The notes under the pieces were generated by a model. It was not told the DNA's origin, did not search any database, and worked only from the letters and a program-made list of their open reading frames with translations. The position numbers and the translations under genes are program-made. Shown here piece after piece: positions 1 to 10,042 of a DNA stretch of 64,000 nucleotides. Location of the stretch: contig NC_040032.1 of assembly GCF_000972845.2 (NCBI RefSeq), positions 22,740,248-22,804,247 on the forward strand. Reading direction: 5' to 3'. How positions within the stretch are numbered: the first letter of the stretch is position 1; every line of letters starts with the position of its first letter. Source of the stretch: Larimichthys crocea. Taxonomy: Eukaryota > Chordata > Actinopteri > Sciaenidae.

Positions 1-727
1 CACCAGGGAGACGTCCAGGAGGCATCCTCACGAGATGCCCGAGCCACCTCAGCTGGTTCCTCTCGATGCGGAGGAGCAGCGGTTCTACTCTGAGCTCCTC
101 GCGGATGGCCGAGCTTCTCACCCTATCTCTAAGGGAGAGCCCAGCCACCCTGCGAAGGAAGCTCATTTCGGCTGCTTGTATTCGCGATCTCATTCTTTCG
201 GCCACTACCCAAAGCTCGTGACCATAGGTGAGGGTAGGAACGTAGATCGACTGGTAAATCGAGAGCTTCACCTTTCGGCTCAGCTCCTTCTTCATCACGA
301 CGGATCGGTGCAGAGTCAGCATCACTGCAGAAGCTGCACCGCTCCGCCGGTCGATCTCCCGTTCCATTCTTCCCTCACTCGTGAACAAGACCCCGAGATA
401 CTTGAACTCCTCCACTTGAGGCAGGATCTCATCCCCGACCCGAAGACTGCACTCCACCCTTTTCCGGCTGAGAACCATGGCCTCGGATTTGGAGGTGCGG
501 ATTCTCATCCCAGCCGCTTCACACTCGGCTGCAAACCGCTCCAGAGAGAGCTGAAGGTCACGCTCCGATGAAGCCAACAGGACTAGGTCGTCCGCAAAAA
601 GCAGCGACCCAATCCTGAGGCCACTGAACCGCAGCCCCTCAACGCCCTGGCTGCTCCTAGAAATTCTGTCCATAAAGGTTATGAACAGAACCGGTGACAA
701 AGGGCAGCCCTGGCGGAGTCCAACTCC
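1..727 (-). mobile_element. Rex3-like non-LTR retrotransposon, reverse transcriptase C-terminal part
   Basis: On the minus strand one uninterrupted reading frame runs from about 727 to the window edge. It encodes the palm, thumb and connection part of a LINE reverse transcriptase. The catalytic FADD motif is at 587-598, preceded by RQGCPLSP near 705-727 and followed by the SKSEAMVLSRKR and EEFKYLGVLFTSEGRMEREID type segments. The stretch at 692-712 matches, as I remember it, the forward primer widely used to amplify fish Rex3, which points to Rex3 (RTE clade). The element is cut at a GT microsatellite on its 5' side and leaves the window on its 3' side. The open frame suggests a fairly young copy. 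Visible directly: frame and motifs; family name: from memory of Rex3 sequences. Confidence 0.88.
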
Positions 728-750
728 AACTTTGTCCTCCGCGACCGCTT

Positions 751-756
751 TGTGTG

Positions 757-789
<33 letters not shown>
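751..789. repeat. (GT)n microsatellite
   Basis: An imperfect GT run with two interruptions sits exactly where the LINE similarity stops, so it may mark the breakpoint of the element. Confidence 0.95.
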
Positions 790-811
790 CTGTCACCCCT
801 GCCTTGGATGC

Positions 812-946
812 TGCTACACATCTTGACCAATCATGTGCAGCTTTCACACAAAAAAGTAAAGAAAAAAAAGTTTTTTCCCCCGCTAGTTTTTTTTCCCCTC
901 CACTTTTCTAATTGAAAGCCGAACGTGATTGGTCGAGATGTGTAAG
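812..946. repeat. Snap-back inverted repeat
   Basis: About 35 bp at 812-848 (containing TTGACCAATCATGTG) recurs as an imperfect reverse complement at 910-946 (containing CGTGATTGGTCGAG). The arms are separated by a 60-bp A- and T-run-rich spacer. This looks like a small fold-back element or the inner part of a MITE. No coding content is seen. Confidence 0.6.
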
Positions 947-999
947 AACAGGCATGGCACGAGGGAGAGTGTCAGGGAGACGAGACAGTGAGGCACCGA

Positions 1000-1121
1000 A
1001 GTGAAAAAAACAAACAAAAACGGCTCCCTAAATCGACTCCCAACGAGGAGCCGGCTCCCGTCGTTCACTTCAAAGAGCCGGCTCTTAGAACCGGATCGTT
1101 CATGACCGACACATCACTAGC
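1000..1121. mobile_element. hAT-like transposon end
   Basis: The stretch holds GAGCCGGCTC palindromes and ends in ATGACCGACACATCACTAG. Read in reverse this resembles the CTAGTGATGTGTCG-type termini common among fish hAT non-autonomous elements. The opposite end was not located, so the class is tentative. It directly abuts truncated GPCR-unit sequence at 1,122. Confidence 0.45.
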
Positions 1122-1192
1122 ACAGAGTGTCACTCTTACCTGATACATTGCGCAACACATCTGAGACCTGATCTGTCTCTGAGGACACAGTT
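1122..1192 (-). pseudogene. Truncated GPCR leader exon remnant
   Basis: This 70-bp piece matches the non-coding leader exon region of the GPCR units (compare 4,443-4,515), including the donor (GTAAGAG on the minus strand). It is fused within the next 10 bp to the start of unit A, with the rest of the upstream unit missing. It is the deletion scar of another unit. Confidence 0.7.
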
Positions 1193-1571
1193 TGGAGAGA
1201 AAAAGCAAAAAGATTGACTTCAGTTGTAGCCGGTTAAAAGATCATCAAGCTTTAATAAAAACATTAAAGTTTAATTGCACAACCCAGCGTCCTCTGACAG
1301 ATCGTGAGAGATTGTTGCTGATGAACCAAATGTTTCTGTGCAGGAAGCTGCACGTCGATAAGCATCAAAACTCTCAAGAAGTTACTCAATACTGAATTAG
1401 GTTCCTTATATTGTATTTAATGTTTGATTCAGTCATTTTGTACACTGTAACTTCTGAAGTTTTCAAGTTTACAAAGTCTGACTTTTAGTTTCATGTTCAT
1501 GTTGTTAGGTTGAACGTTTTAGAGGACCCAAAGTGCAAACAACAGCCAAAGACCAAGATCAGTAGAAAGTG

Positions 1572-1577
1572 TTTATT
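1572..1577 (-). terminator. Poly(A) signal of GPCR gene A
   Basis: AATAAA on the minus strand (TTTATT on plus) lies about 600 bp past the stop codon and is followed by a T/G-rich downstream stretch. The same signal occurs at the matching place in every unit. Confidence 0.75.
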
Positions 1578-2174
1578 GAAAACACACAAGAACTGTTCAA
1601 ATACATGCTCTGAGTCACATCCTAAAAACTAACATGCCAACCACTAAAACAGCAAAAATATGAAATAAAGATGAACAAATAATATGCAGCAAAAACAAAA
1701 GCAGTTTTGGATAGATGTACGTTAGATATAACTGAGAAAAACTGAACAAGAAATGAAATTTAAAGAGAGACCAAAGAAGAAAAAAGTCCTAAAGACTTGT
1801 TAAGATGCTCTCCCTGTTAAAGAAACAGACAACAGTCAGAATAAAGATTTTGGTGGCTATAATGAGCTCAGTTCATCAAAACATAAAGATAATAATGATA
1901 GACATCAACTTACAGCTGACAAAATAATAAGAAACATATTTTATTTACATGTGTTGAAGCCTTCACAGTGAACCAGAACAAGTTGACCAAAACATTTCCC
2001 AGCAACCAGTTCTCCCACAGCAGAGTCAAAGCAATGCTTCCTTTTATCTACAGTTAGGTGTCTGATTGGAAATCGTATCAGTAGATGACAGTATCTGTCT
2101 TGTCTCTATTCTTTCTATTTGCCTACATTTCTCCTTCTGTTTTCTCTCCTTTCTCTCTCTCCCTCTTTCTCTGC

Positions 2175-3953
2175 CTACACAGAGCTGACTGTGTGAATGT
2201 TGTCATCATTTCCTGATGATCTGCTGATATCATTGCTGTCCATTCTGCAACAACACACAGAGGCCAAAAGCTTGTCTATGATCCCTTTCCTCATGAACAC
2301 GTACAGAAATAAGTCTGCAAGAGGACTCAACCAGAGAAAGATGAGAGGCAGGATTTTAAAGGTTAAGTTCTTTTTTGCTTCCTCTGACAGTAACCAGATG
2401 ACACTGGGCATGAACAGCAGTGTGTAAATAAGCAGCACCAGAACCAAAACTCCCACAATTCTTCGTTTTTCATCAGAGGGGACAGTGCTGGCAGACAGAG
2501 CTTTGAGGGTCCCACCCAGGAAGAATATGAGCAGTGGGAAGGGAAGGAGATAGAAGATAACATAGACAGTCATAGTGACCCAAAAGACAGAGGAGAAATG
2601 TAAAATGAGGACAAAGACAAGAGGAAGGACCCAGACCACGACACAGACCACCACAGAGGTCTTGATGGTTCGTCTGAAGCGGTACCACAGTGGCCAGGCG
2701 ACGACCAAATACCTGTAATACAAGATGGACACATAGTCTTTGAGGAGCTTCAGAATTATAAAGTAATATAATGATCAGACACAGAAGCTACACACATACT
2801 GGATAGACAGATAGTTACCTTTCCAGGGCGACACACACCATGAAGCCAACACTGGCCATCAGACTGAAGTCGTAAATGGTGTTTACAATTTTAGAATTCA
2901 AAACCTCAGCTGGTGCGTTCCAAGCGATCATGCAGCAGAACTGAATGATGTCAGAGATGAGAAGGTTGATGACGTAGATCGGAGCAACTTGACCATTTCT
3001 CACCTGCGAGGCGTAAACATAATGCAAATCATATTTAGAAGAGTGGTGGTGAAAAGAAACATTAAATATGGACTTACATGTGACTACAACCAGATTATTA
3101 GAAACAAAAATGAAACAATTAGTCTGTTATTAATGAACACAATGTTTGATTTCTGTAATATGAACAAATAGTGGACGGGGAGTTTTGCTCTGTGTTCATT
3201 AAACTTGACCATCAATGAAGTGTAAAATCACTACAGGCTGCAGCTAAACTTTTCTGTGTTCTGTTCAGACATTTAAGTGTGTTTGTCTGAATTAACGTCA
3301 GTATGAACTTTATTATCAACACCATCTCCAGCTCCACCTGCTCTGAGCTGCTGCTCTCTCATTATTACATCACTTCATCTCCTTTTTGTTTCCTGTCAAC
3401 ATGTTTGTTTCCTGATGTGTTAATAACTACGTAAGTGATATTTCCAGTAACAGTCTACCAGTTTTTCTCAGGTTGAGTTGATTTATGACCAAAGTAACTA
3501 TTTTTTAAACACGATCACGACTTTTTAGTTTGTGATCTTGGTGATCTCAGAGAAATCCCATCACTGAACTGCACCTACTGAGCTCTCCCCACCTGCAGAG
3601 TCAATGTGGAGCAATTTGAAATATGAAATGATTCCTCTAAATGTAAAGGTCATTACAACACTTCACCCCAGCACCTGACGACTAGACCACAACCCAGATC
3701 AAGATTCTTTACAGACAGACTGTACGACACAAAGAAATAAATAATAATAAAAGAAATAAAGACATTTCAGTCATATTGTACATACCTGAGAATAAAGAGC
3801 ATAGATGGCCACGAGGGTCAAAGGAAGGCCGACACCACTGATTATGTATGTCGGCACACGTAGGATGAACTCAGCATTTTGATACTTGTAGGTGTTGTTG
3901 CTGTTATTGAAGCTGTTGTTCTGTGAGGTGTCGTTCATGTGTAAATCTTCCAT
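2175..3953 (-). CDS. Rhodopsin-class GPCR, array copy A (3 coding exons, 296 aa)
   Basis: Coding exons are 3786-3953, 2819-3003 and 2175-2712 (168+185+538 nt, in frame, 296 aa). Exon 1 ends CAG|GTATGT, exon 2 is entered after CGCAG and left at AAAG|GTAACT, and exon 3 follows TTACAG. The protein is a plasma-membrane 7TM receptor: N-terminus 1-27 with four N-glycosylation sequons (N7, N12, N16, N19), TM1 ~29-55, TM2 ~63-84 with Asp74 (2.50), TM3 ~95-116 followed by ERY 117-119, TM4 ~133-155, TM5 ~161-185, TM6 ~201-226, TM7 ~238-258, CCC 271-273 (likely palmitoylated) and a C-terminal S-S-V that fits a class I PDZ ligand. Thr46 replaces Asn1.50. The TM3-ECL2 cysteine pair, CWxP and NPxxY are absent. 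It resembles teleost genes usually named GPR4-like or Mas-related-like; ligand unknown. The start is the first ATG after the leader splice. Gene conversion with copy B is likely. Confidence 0.92.
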
Positions 3954-4097
3954 CCTTCACAGTGAAACCTGTTGTTTGAGAGATCAGGTTAAAGGTTTTT
4001 TAATATCTACAACATTGTTTAAGTGATATCACGACAACTGCAAGTGGAAGTTTTTATCTTCTCTACATAGAAGAAAAAATAATGTCACAAACTTTAC

Positions 4098-4640
4098 CTT
4101 TGAAAGCTGCAACACCTGAATGAGTTCACTACACCAGCGTCTGATGTGTCGTCCTCTGCATCCAAACAGTCTGCAGTAAATATGCTAAGTGATGACATGC
4201 AGGAAGTTTCTGATAATCTACAGCTCCTCTGATAAGAGGAAGTGAGAAAAAAGTAATCAGATTACACTCATCTGTGGCTACGTCGCCACGTCGGAAGTCT
4301 GAGAAATTCACCAATGCAAAAAAATGTTTATATTTCTGTTTTTATATTTCTTATGTTTCTTCCATTTCTTGAAATTTCCAAAAAGATGAAGACTTTTACT
4401 CACTGAGGTTTTTAATAAAATGTTTCCTGCCACGTCCAACAAGCACAGAGTGTCACTCTTACTGATACATTGCGCAACACATCTGAGGCCTGATCTGTCT
4501 CTGAGGACACAGTTTGTACACGTCAGGCAAACAGTGGCAGAGGTTTTCTGTGTGTCGCAGAATTAAAGAAGCAACTAGACAGTAAAAGATAAGTTCAAAT
4601 ATGTGTAGATATCTATTACAATGAGGCTGAACTGATACTT
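4098..4640 (-). promoter_or_regulatory. Non-coding leader exons and probable promoter side of GPCR gene A
   Basis: Reading on the minus strand, leader exon 1 ends at 4463 at a GTAAGAG donor. Leader exon 2 spans 4228-4098, with a pyrimidine-rich acceptor ending TTATCAG and a TTTCAAAG|GTAAAG donor. A further AACAACAG acceptor lies just upstream of the start codon in coding exon 1. All three junctions recur in units B and C. The leader exon 1 start and the promoter lie somewhere in 4,520-4,735 and could not be pinned. Confidence 0.6.
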
Positions 4641-5113
4641 TAAAAAGAAATCTATTCAACACAAGTTCAACAGACTTTCAATGATTCTGTTTTTAATCAT
4701 CACCTTTAAAAAATGTTTATTAACTTTGAATCAAAGAAGAGAAAAAGCAAAAAGATTGACTTCAGTTGTAGCCGGTTAAAAGATCATCAAGCTTTAATAA
4801 AAACATTAAAGTTTAATTGCACAACCCAGCGTCCTCTGACAGATCGTGAGAGATTGTTGCTGATGAACCAAATGTTTCTGTGCAGGAAGCTGCACGTCGA
4901 TAAGCATCAAAACTCTCAAGAAGTTACTCAATACTGAATTAGGTTCTTTATATTCTATTTAATGTTTGATTCAGTCATTTTGTACACTGTAACTTCTGAA
5001 GTTTTCTAGTTTACAAAGTCTGACTTTTAGTTTCATGTTCATGTTGTTAGGTTGAACGTTTTAGAGGACCCAAAGTGCAAACAACAGCCAAAGACCAAGA
5101 TCAGTAGAAAGTG

Positions 5114-5119
5114 TTTATT
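5114..5119 (-). terminator. Poly(A) signal of GPCR gene B
   Basis: AATAAA on the minus strand, about 600 bp past the stop codon, in the same context as in copy A. Confidence 0.75.
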
Positions 5120-5716
5120 GAAAACACACAAGAACTGTTCAAATACATGCTCTGAGTCACATCCTAAAAACTAACATGCCAACCACTAAAACAGCAAAAA
5201 TATGAAATAAAGATGAACAAATAATATGCAGCAAAAACAAAAGCAGTTTTGGATAGATGTACGTTAGATATAACTGAGAAAAACTGAACAAGAAATGAAA
5301 TTTAAAGAGAGACCAAAGAAGAAAAAAGTCCTAAAGACTTGTTAAGATGCTCTCCCTGTTAAAGAAACAGACAACAGTCAGAATAAAGATTTTGGTGGCT
5401 ATAATGAGCTCAGTTCATCAAAACATAAAGATAATAATGATAGACATCAACTTACAGCTGACAAAATAATAAGAAACATATTTTATTTACATGTGTTGAA
5501 GCCTTCACAGTGAACCAGAACAAGTTGACCAAAACATTTCCCAGCAACCAGTTCTCCCACAGCAGAGTCAAAGCAATGCTTCCTTTTATCTACAGTTAGG
5601 TGTCTGATTGGAAATCGTATCAGTAGATGACAGTATCTGTCTTGTCTCTATTCTTTCTATTTGCCTACATTTCTCCTTCTGTTTTCTCTCCTTTCTCTCT
5701 CTCCCTCTTTCTCTGC

Positions 5717-7504
5717 CTACACAGAGCTGACTGTGTGAATGTTGTCATCATTTCCTGATGATCTGCTGATATCATTGCTGTCCATTCTGCAACAACACAC
5801 AGAGGCCAAAAGCTTGTCTATGATCCCTTTCCTCATGAACACGTACAGAAATAAGTCTGCAAGAGGACTCAACCAGAGAAAGATGAGAGGCAGGATTTTA
5901 AAGGTTAAGTTCTTTTTTGCTTCCTCTGACAGTAACCAGATGACACTGGGCATGAACAGCAGTGTGTAAATAAGCAGCACCAGAACCAAAACTCCCACAA
6001 TTCTTCGTTTTTCATCAGAGGGGACAGTGCTGGCAGACAGAGCTTTGAGGGTCCCACCCAGGAAGAATATGAGCAGTGGGAAGGGAAGGAGATAGAAGAT
6101 AACATAGACAGTTATAGTGACCCAAAAGACAGAGGAGAAATGTAAAATGAGGACAAAGACAAGAGGAAAGACCCAGACCACGACACAGACCACCACAGAG
6201 GTCTTGATGGTTCGTCTGAAGCGGTACCACAGTGGCCAGGCGACGACCAAATACCTGTAATACAAGATGGACACATAGTCTTTGAGGAGCTTCAGAATTA
6301 TAAAGTAATATAATGATCAGACACAGAAGCTACACACATACTGGATAGACAGATAGTTACCTTTCCAGGGCGACACACACCATGAAGCCAACACTGGCCA
6401 TCAGACTGAAGTCGTAAATGGTGTTTACAATTTTAGAATTCAAAACCTCAGCTGGTGCGTTCCAAGCGATCATGCAGCAGAACTGAATGATGTCAGAGAT
6501 GAGAAGGTTGATGACGTAGATCGGAGCAACTTGACCATTTCTCACCTGCGAGGCGTAAACATAATGCAAATCATATTTAGAAGAGTGGTGGTGAAAAGAA
6601 ACATTAAATATGGACTTACATGTGACTACAACCAGATTATTAGAAACAAAAATGAAACAATTAGTCTGTTATTAATGAACACAATGTTTGATTTCTGTAA
6701 TATGAACAAATAGTGGACGGGGAGTTTTGCTCTGTGTTCATTAAACTTGACCATCAATGAAGTGTAAAATCACTACAGGCTGCAGCTAAACTTTTCTGTG
6801 TTCTGTTCAGACATTTAAGTGTGTTTGTCTGAATTAACGTCAGTATGAACTTTATTATCAACACCATCTCCAGCTCCACCTGCTCTGAGCTGCTGCTCTC
6901 TCATTATTACATCACTTCATCTCCTTTTTGTTTCCTGTCAACATGTTTGTTTCCTGATGTGTTAATAACTACGTAAGTGATATTTCCAGTAACAGTCTAC
7001 CAGTTTTTCTCAGGTTGAGTTGATTTATGACCAAAGTAACTATTTTTTAAACACGATCACGACTTTTTAGTTTGTGATCTTGGTGATCTCAGAGAAATCC
7101 CATCACTGAACTGCACCTACTGAGCTCTCCCCACCTGCAGAGTCAATGTGGAGCAATTTGAAATATGAAATGATTCCTCTAAATGTAAAGGTCATTACAA
7201 CACTTCACCCCAGCACCTGACGACTAGACCACAACCCAGATCAAGATTCTTTACAGACAGACTGTACGACACAAAGAAATAAATAATAATAAAAGAAATA
7301 AAGACATTTCAGTCATAATGTACATACCTGAGAATAAAGAGCATAGATGGCCACGAGGGTCAAAGGAAGGCCGACACTGATGATTATGTAATCCACCACA
7401 TTCATGATGAACTCAGCATTTTCTTTATGATCATAGTCGTAGGTGATGTCGCTGTAATCAAAGCTTTCCTCCTGTGAGGTGTTGTTCATGTGTAAATCTT
7501 CCAT
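5717..7504 (-). CDS. Rhodopsin-class GPCR, array copy B (3 coding exons, 299 aa)
   Basis: Exons are 7328-7504, 6361-6545 and 5717-6254 (177+185+538 nt, 299 aa), with the same splice sites as copy A. In exon 3 I see two amino-acid changes from A (VLPLV to VFPLV, WVTMT to WVTIT), and the exon 2 protein is identical. Exon 1 is very different: after MEDLHMNNTSQ it is rich in Glu, Asp and Tyr rather than Asn, a context that could support tyrosine sulfation, and TM1 also differs up to the shared GLPLTLVAIYALYSQ. Expected role: 7TM receptor at the cell surface signalling through G proteins; ligand unknown. It shares all the atypical motifs of copy A, including the C-terminal S-S-V. Confidence 0.92.
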
Positions 7505-7649
7505 CCTTCACAGTGAAACCTGTTGTTTGAGAGATCAGGTTAAAGGTTTTTTAATATCTACAAACATTGTTTAAGTGATATCACGACAACTGCAAGTGGA
7601 AGTTTTTATCTTCTCTACATAGAAGAAAAAATAATGTCACAAACTTTAC

Positions 7650-8018
7650 CTTTGAAAGCTGCAACACCTGAATGAGTTCACTACACCAGCGTCTGATGTG
7701 TCGTCCTCTGCATCCAAACAGTCTGCAGTAAATATGCTAAGTGATGACCTGCAGGAAGTTTCTGATAATCTACAGCTCCTCTGATAAGAGGAAGTGACAA
7801 ACAAGAAGTCAGATTACACTTATCGGTGGCTACGTCGCCACGTCGGAAGTCTGAGAAATTTACCAATGCAAAAAAATGATGTTTATATTTCTGCTTTTAT
7901 ATTTCTTGTGTTTCTTCCATTTCTTGAAATTTCCAAAAAGATGAAGACTTTTACTCACTGAGGTTTTTAATAAAATGTTTCCTGCCACGTCCAACAAGCA
8001 CAGAGTGTCACTCTTACT
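7650..8018 (-). promoter_or_regulatory. Leader exons of GPCR gene B
   Basis: Leader exon 2 is 7780-7650, and the leader exon 1 donor is at 8018 (ATCAA|GTAAGAG). These are in the same arrangement as copy A, shifted by 3,552 bp for leader exon 2. The assignment comes from conserved GT/AG signals among units, not from transcripts. Confidence 0.55.
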
Positions 8019-8286
8019 TGATACATTGCGCAACACATCTGAGGCCTGATCTGTCTCTGAGGACACAGTTTGTACACGTCAGGCAAACAGTGGCAGAGGT
8101 TTTCTGTGTGTCGCAGAATTAAAGAAGCAACTAGACAGTAAAAGATAAGTTCAAATATGTGTAGATATCTATTACAATGAGGCTGAACTGATACTTTAAA
8201 AAGAAATCTATTCAACACAAGTTCAACAGACTTTCAATGATTCTGTTTTTAATCATCACCTTTAAAAAATGTTTATTAACTTTGAA

Positions 8287-8515
8287 TCAAAGAAGAGAAA
8301 AAGCAAAAAGATTGACTTCAGTTGTAGCCGGTTAAAAGATCATCAAGCTTTAATAAAAACATTAAAGTTTAATTGCACAACCCAGCGTCCTCTGACAGAT
8401 CGTGAGAGATTGTTGCTGATGAACCAAATGTTTCTGTGCAGGAAGCTGCACGTCGATAAGCATCAAAACTCTCAAGAAGTTACTCAATACTGAATTAGGT
8501 TCTTTATATGTAGTG
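8287..8515 (-). repeat. Truncated third GPCR unit (spacer block only)
   Basis: The ~225-bp spacer block that starts each unit is present, but the similarity stops at about 8,515 and unrelated sequence leading to a SINE follows. The same block-to-SINE join appears inverted near 24,745 and 38,215, so this junction was itself later duplicated. Confidence 0.8.
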
Positions 8516-8639
8516 CCCTGCTCCAAATGATAATGTTTTGTTTGTGTAAACATGTGTTTTGTTAACAGATATGCAGTATATTTAGGAATATTGTTTGTCA
8601 AGTTACTGCTGTTGTGAAATAAGGTTCATTAATATGAAG

Positions 8640-8980
8640 ACATTCATAATGGTACTTTATTTACCCCTTCCCCTTTACCAAAGGGGTAAGGGGCGACAGT
8701 AGCTCAGTCCATAGGGACTTGGCTTGGGAACCGGAGGGTGGCCGGTTTAAGTCCCACATGGACCAAAAATATGGAAAGTGGAGAGGTGCCAGTTCATCTC
8801 CTGGGCACTGCCGAGGTGCCCCTGAGCAAGGCATCACTCCACCATCTCTCTCCACATTTGCATGTCTATGCTGTTGTACTGCATGTGTGTGTCGGGGTTA
8901 AAATGCATGTAAATAAAAATAGAGTGAAAAAAGAATTTCCCCATTGAGGGATTAATAAAGTATATCTTCATCTTCTTCAT
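8640..8980 (+). mobile_element. tRNA-derived SINE with upstream hairpin
   Basis: From 8,691 a tRNA-like head is seen (GGCGACAGTAGCTCAGTCC box A region; GGTTTAAGTCC box B region near 8,745). A body with the fish-SINE phrase GAGGTGCCCCTGAGCAAGGC follows, then a 3' part ending in AATTTCCCCATTGAGGGATTAATAAAGTATA, typical of LINE-mobilised SINEs. Just upstream, 8,666-8,692 forms a near-perfect hairpin (CCCCTTCCCCTTT / AAAGGGGTAAGGGG). The stretch 8,980-9,100 holds nothing recognisable. Confidence 0.8.
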
Positions 8981-9276
8981 TTGGGAAAGTACTAAAATGT
9001 CCCATGTTCCTAACAGTCTGTGAATGTCTCATGATGTTTCCTCTGTTTATTTGAGTAACCAGGTGTTAATCTGTTATTAGCCAATCCATGCCTGTCAAAG
9101 ATGAGGGTCAATCATAGACATATATACGTAGACGCCGCATTGAGCGCTGAATCGTACATCGACGTCGCCACCATTTTGGATGTGGCAAAGTGGAGCGCAA
9201 CCCTTACAGTAAGTTGCAGAGTGGCAAGGCACGGAAAAAGCTGTGCAAGAGTATTCTTTGCTATGGTTTTTAACTT

Positions 9277-9278
<2 letters not shown>

Positions 9279-9319
<41 letters not shown>
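9279..9319. repeat. (AC)n microsatellite
   Basis: Uninterrupted AC run of about 20 units within the MITE. Confidence 0.97.
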
Positions 9320-9322
<3 letters not shown>

Positions 9323-9344
9323 TGCAATTGTATAGCTGTATAGA

Positions 9345-9652
9345 TATGTATGTACATATGTTTATGTATATATATATGTCCATGTATATATGTCTATGTA
9401 CATATGTCTATGTATATATGTCCATGTGTATATGTCTATGTATATATGTCCATGTATATATGTCCATGTGTATATGTCTATGTATATATGTCCATGTATA
9501 TATGTTTATGTACATATGTCTATGTACATATGTCTATGTATATATGTCTATGTATATATGTCCATGCGTATATGTTTATGTACATATGTCTATGTATATA
9601 TGTCTATGTATATATGTCCATGTATATATGTCTATGTAAATATATGTCTATG
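9345..9652. repeat. 14-bp minisatellite (ATATGTCTATGTAT type)
   Basis: About 21 head-to-tail copies of a 14-bp unit vary at a few positions (C/T in TCTATG or TCCATG; A/G and C in TGTATAT, TGTGTAT, TGTACAT). Each unit contains the MITE terminal sequence TATATGTCTATG. All three forward frames stay open only because the unit lacks stops; this is not coding. The 380 bp after it (to 10,042) show nothing recognisable. Confidence 0.9.
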
Positions 9653-10042
9653 GGGTCAACTACCTACCGGATTTTGAGACTAAAAAGAGAGAGAGACGAA
9701 GCTCAGGCTAGTAACAGGAGACACGAGGAGAAGAATAGCAACGCAGCAAAGAGCTAGTTGTAAGCAACTTAACAGTGTTAAAAGTTACTGATGTTATGGA
9801 AACTTAAAACCGGAGGTACCAAATGTAAAAGTGAGCCATGTTTGGAGCTGTTTCACACAGAAGTTATTAAATGTCGGCGACGTTATTTTCTGTTGTGTAT
9901 TAATGCTACAGAAGTTAGCTTCGTCCCCGCTAGCTGGGAGAAGAAGTTTTCTGAGTGAGTATGGACATTATGTGAACTAGTGCCAATATGAACAGTGCAT
10001 GTGAATGAATAGTGAGTTTATTAGTGTTGTGAATTTCTGCAT

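Larger units (their letters stand above)
1194..4735 (-). repeat. GPCR tandem repeat unit A
   Basis: This is the first of two direct units with a period of 3,542 bp. Corresponding bases in unit B lie at +3,542 from 1.2 kb through coding exons 2 and 3, and at +3,551/3,552 beyond coding exon 1 because that exon differs in length. The unit holds a ~220-bp spacer block, a 3' UTR, three coding exons and two non-coding leader exons. Introns and 3' UTR match unit B almost base for base, so the duplication is recent or homogenised. Confidence 0.93.
4736..8286 (-). repeat. GPCR tandem repeat unit B
   Basis: This is the second direct copy of the unit, nearly identical to unit A apart from coding exon 1 and scattered substitutions. 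It begins with the same AGAGAAAAAGCAAAAAG spacer block, and its end abuts the start of a third, truncated unit. Confidence 0.93.
9113..9652. mobile_element. MITE with 12-bp TIRs containing satellite expansions
   Basis: CATAGACATATA at 9113-9124 is the exact inverse of TATATGTCTATG at 9641-9652. GGGTCAA occurs immediately outside on both sides (9105-9111 and 9653-9659), consistent with a 7-8 bp target duplication and so with hAT-type insertion. Inside are ~130 bp of unique sequence, an AC microsatellite and a 14-bp minisatellite. No transposase is present. Confidence 0.65.

Noticed and set aside
35..571. 178-codon plus-strand frame
   Set aside because: Antisense shadow of the minus-strand LINE reverse transcriptase.
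2989..3171. 60-codon plus-strand frame found identically at six places
   Set aside because: Antisense shadow across GPCR exon 2 and intron 1. Identity follows from the duplication.
4129..4314. 61-codon minus-strand frame upstream of the GPCR genes (also 7681 and 36182)
   Set aside because: It crosses the inferred leader-exon acceptor, so its ATG would be spliced out. Differences between copies are not biased to silent sites.
4713..4937. 74-codon plus-strand frame repeated in every unit (also 1192 and 8269)
   Set aside because: It lies in the intergenic spacer and is conserved only because the units are near-identical duplicates. No family resemblance, no splice context, and diverged copies do not keep the frame.
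9328..9757. Three overlapping open frames rich in Met, Tyr, Cys
   Set aside because: Product of a stop-free 14-bp minisatellite, not coding.
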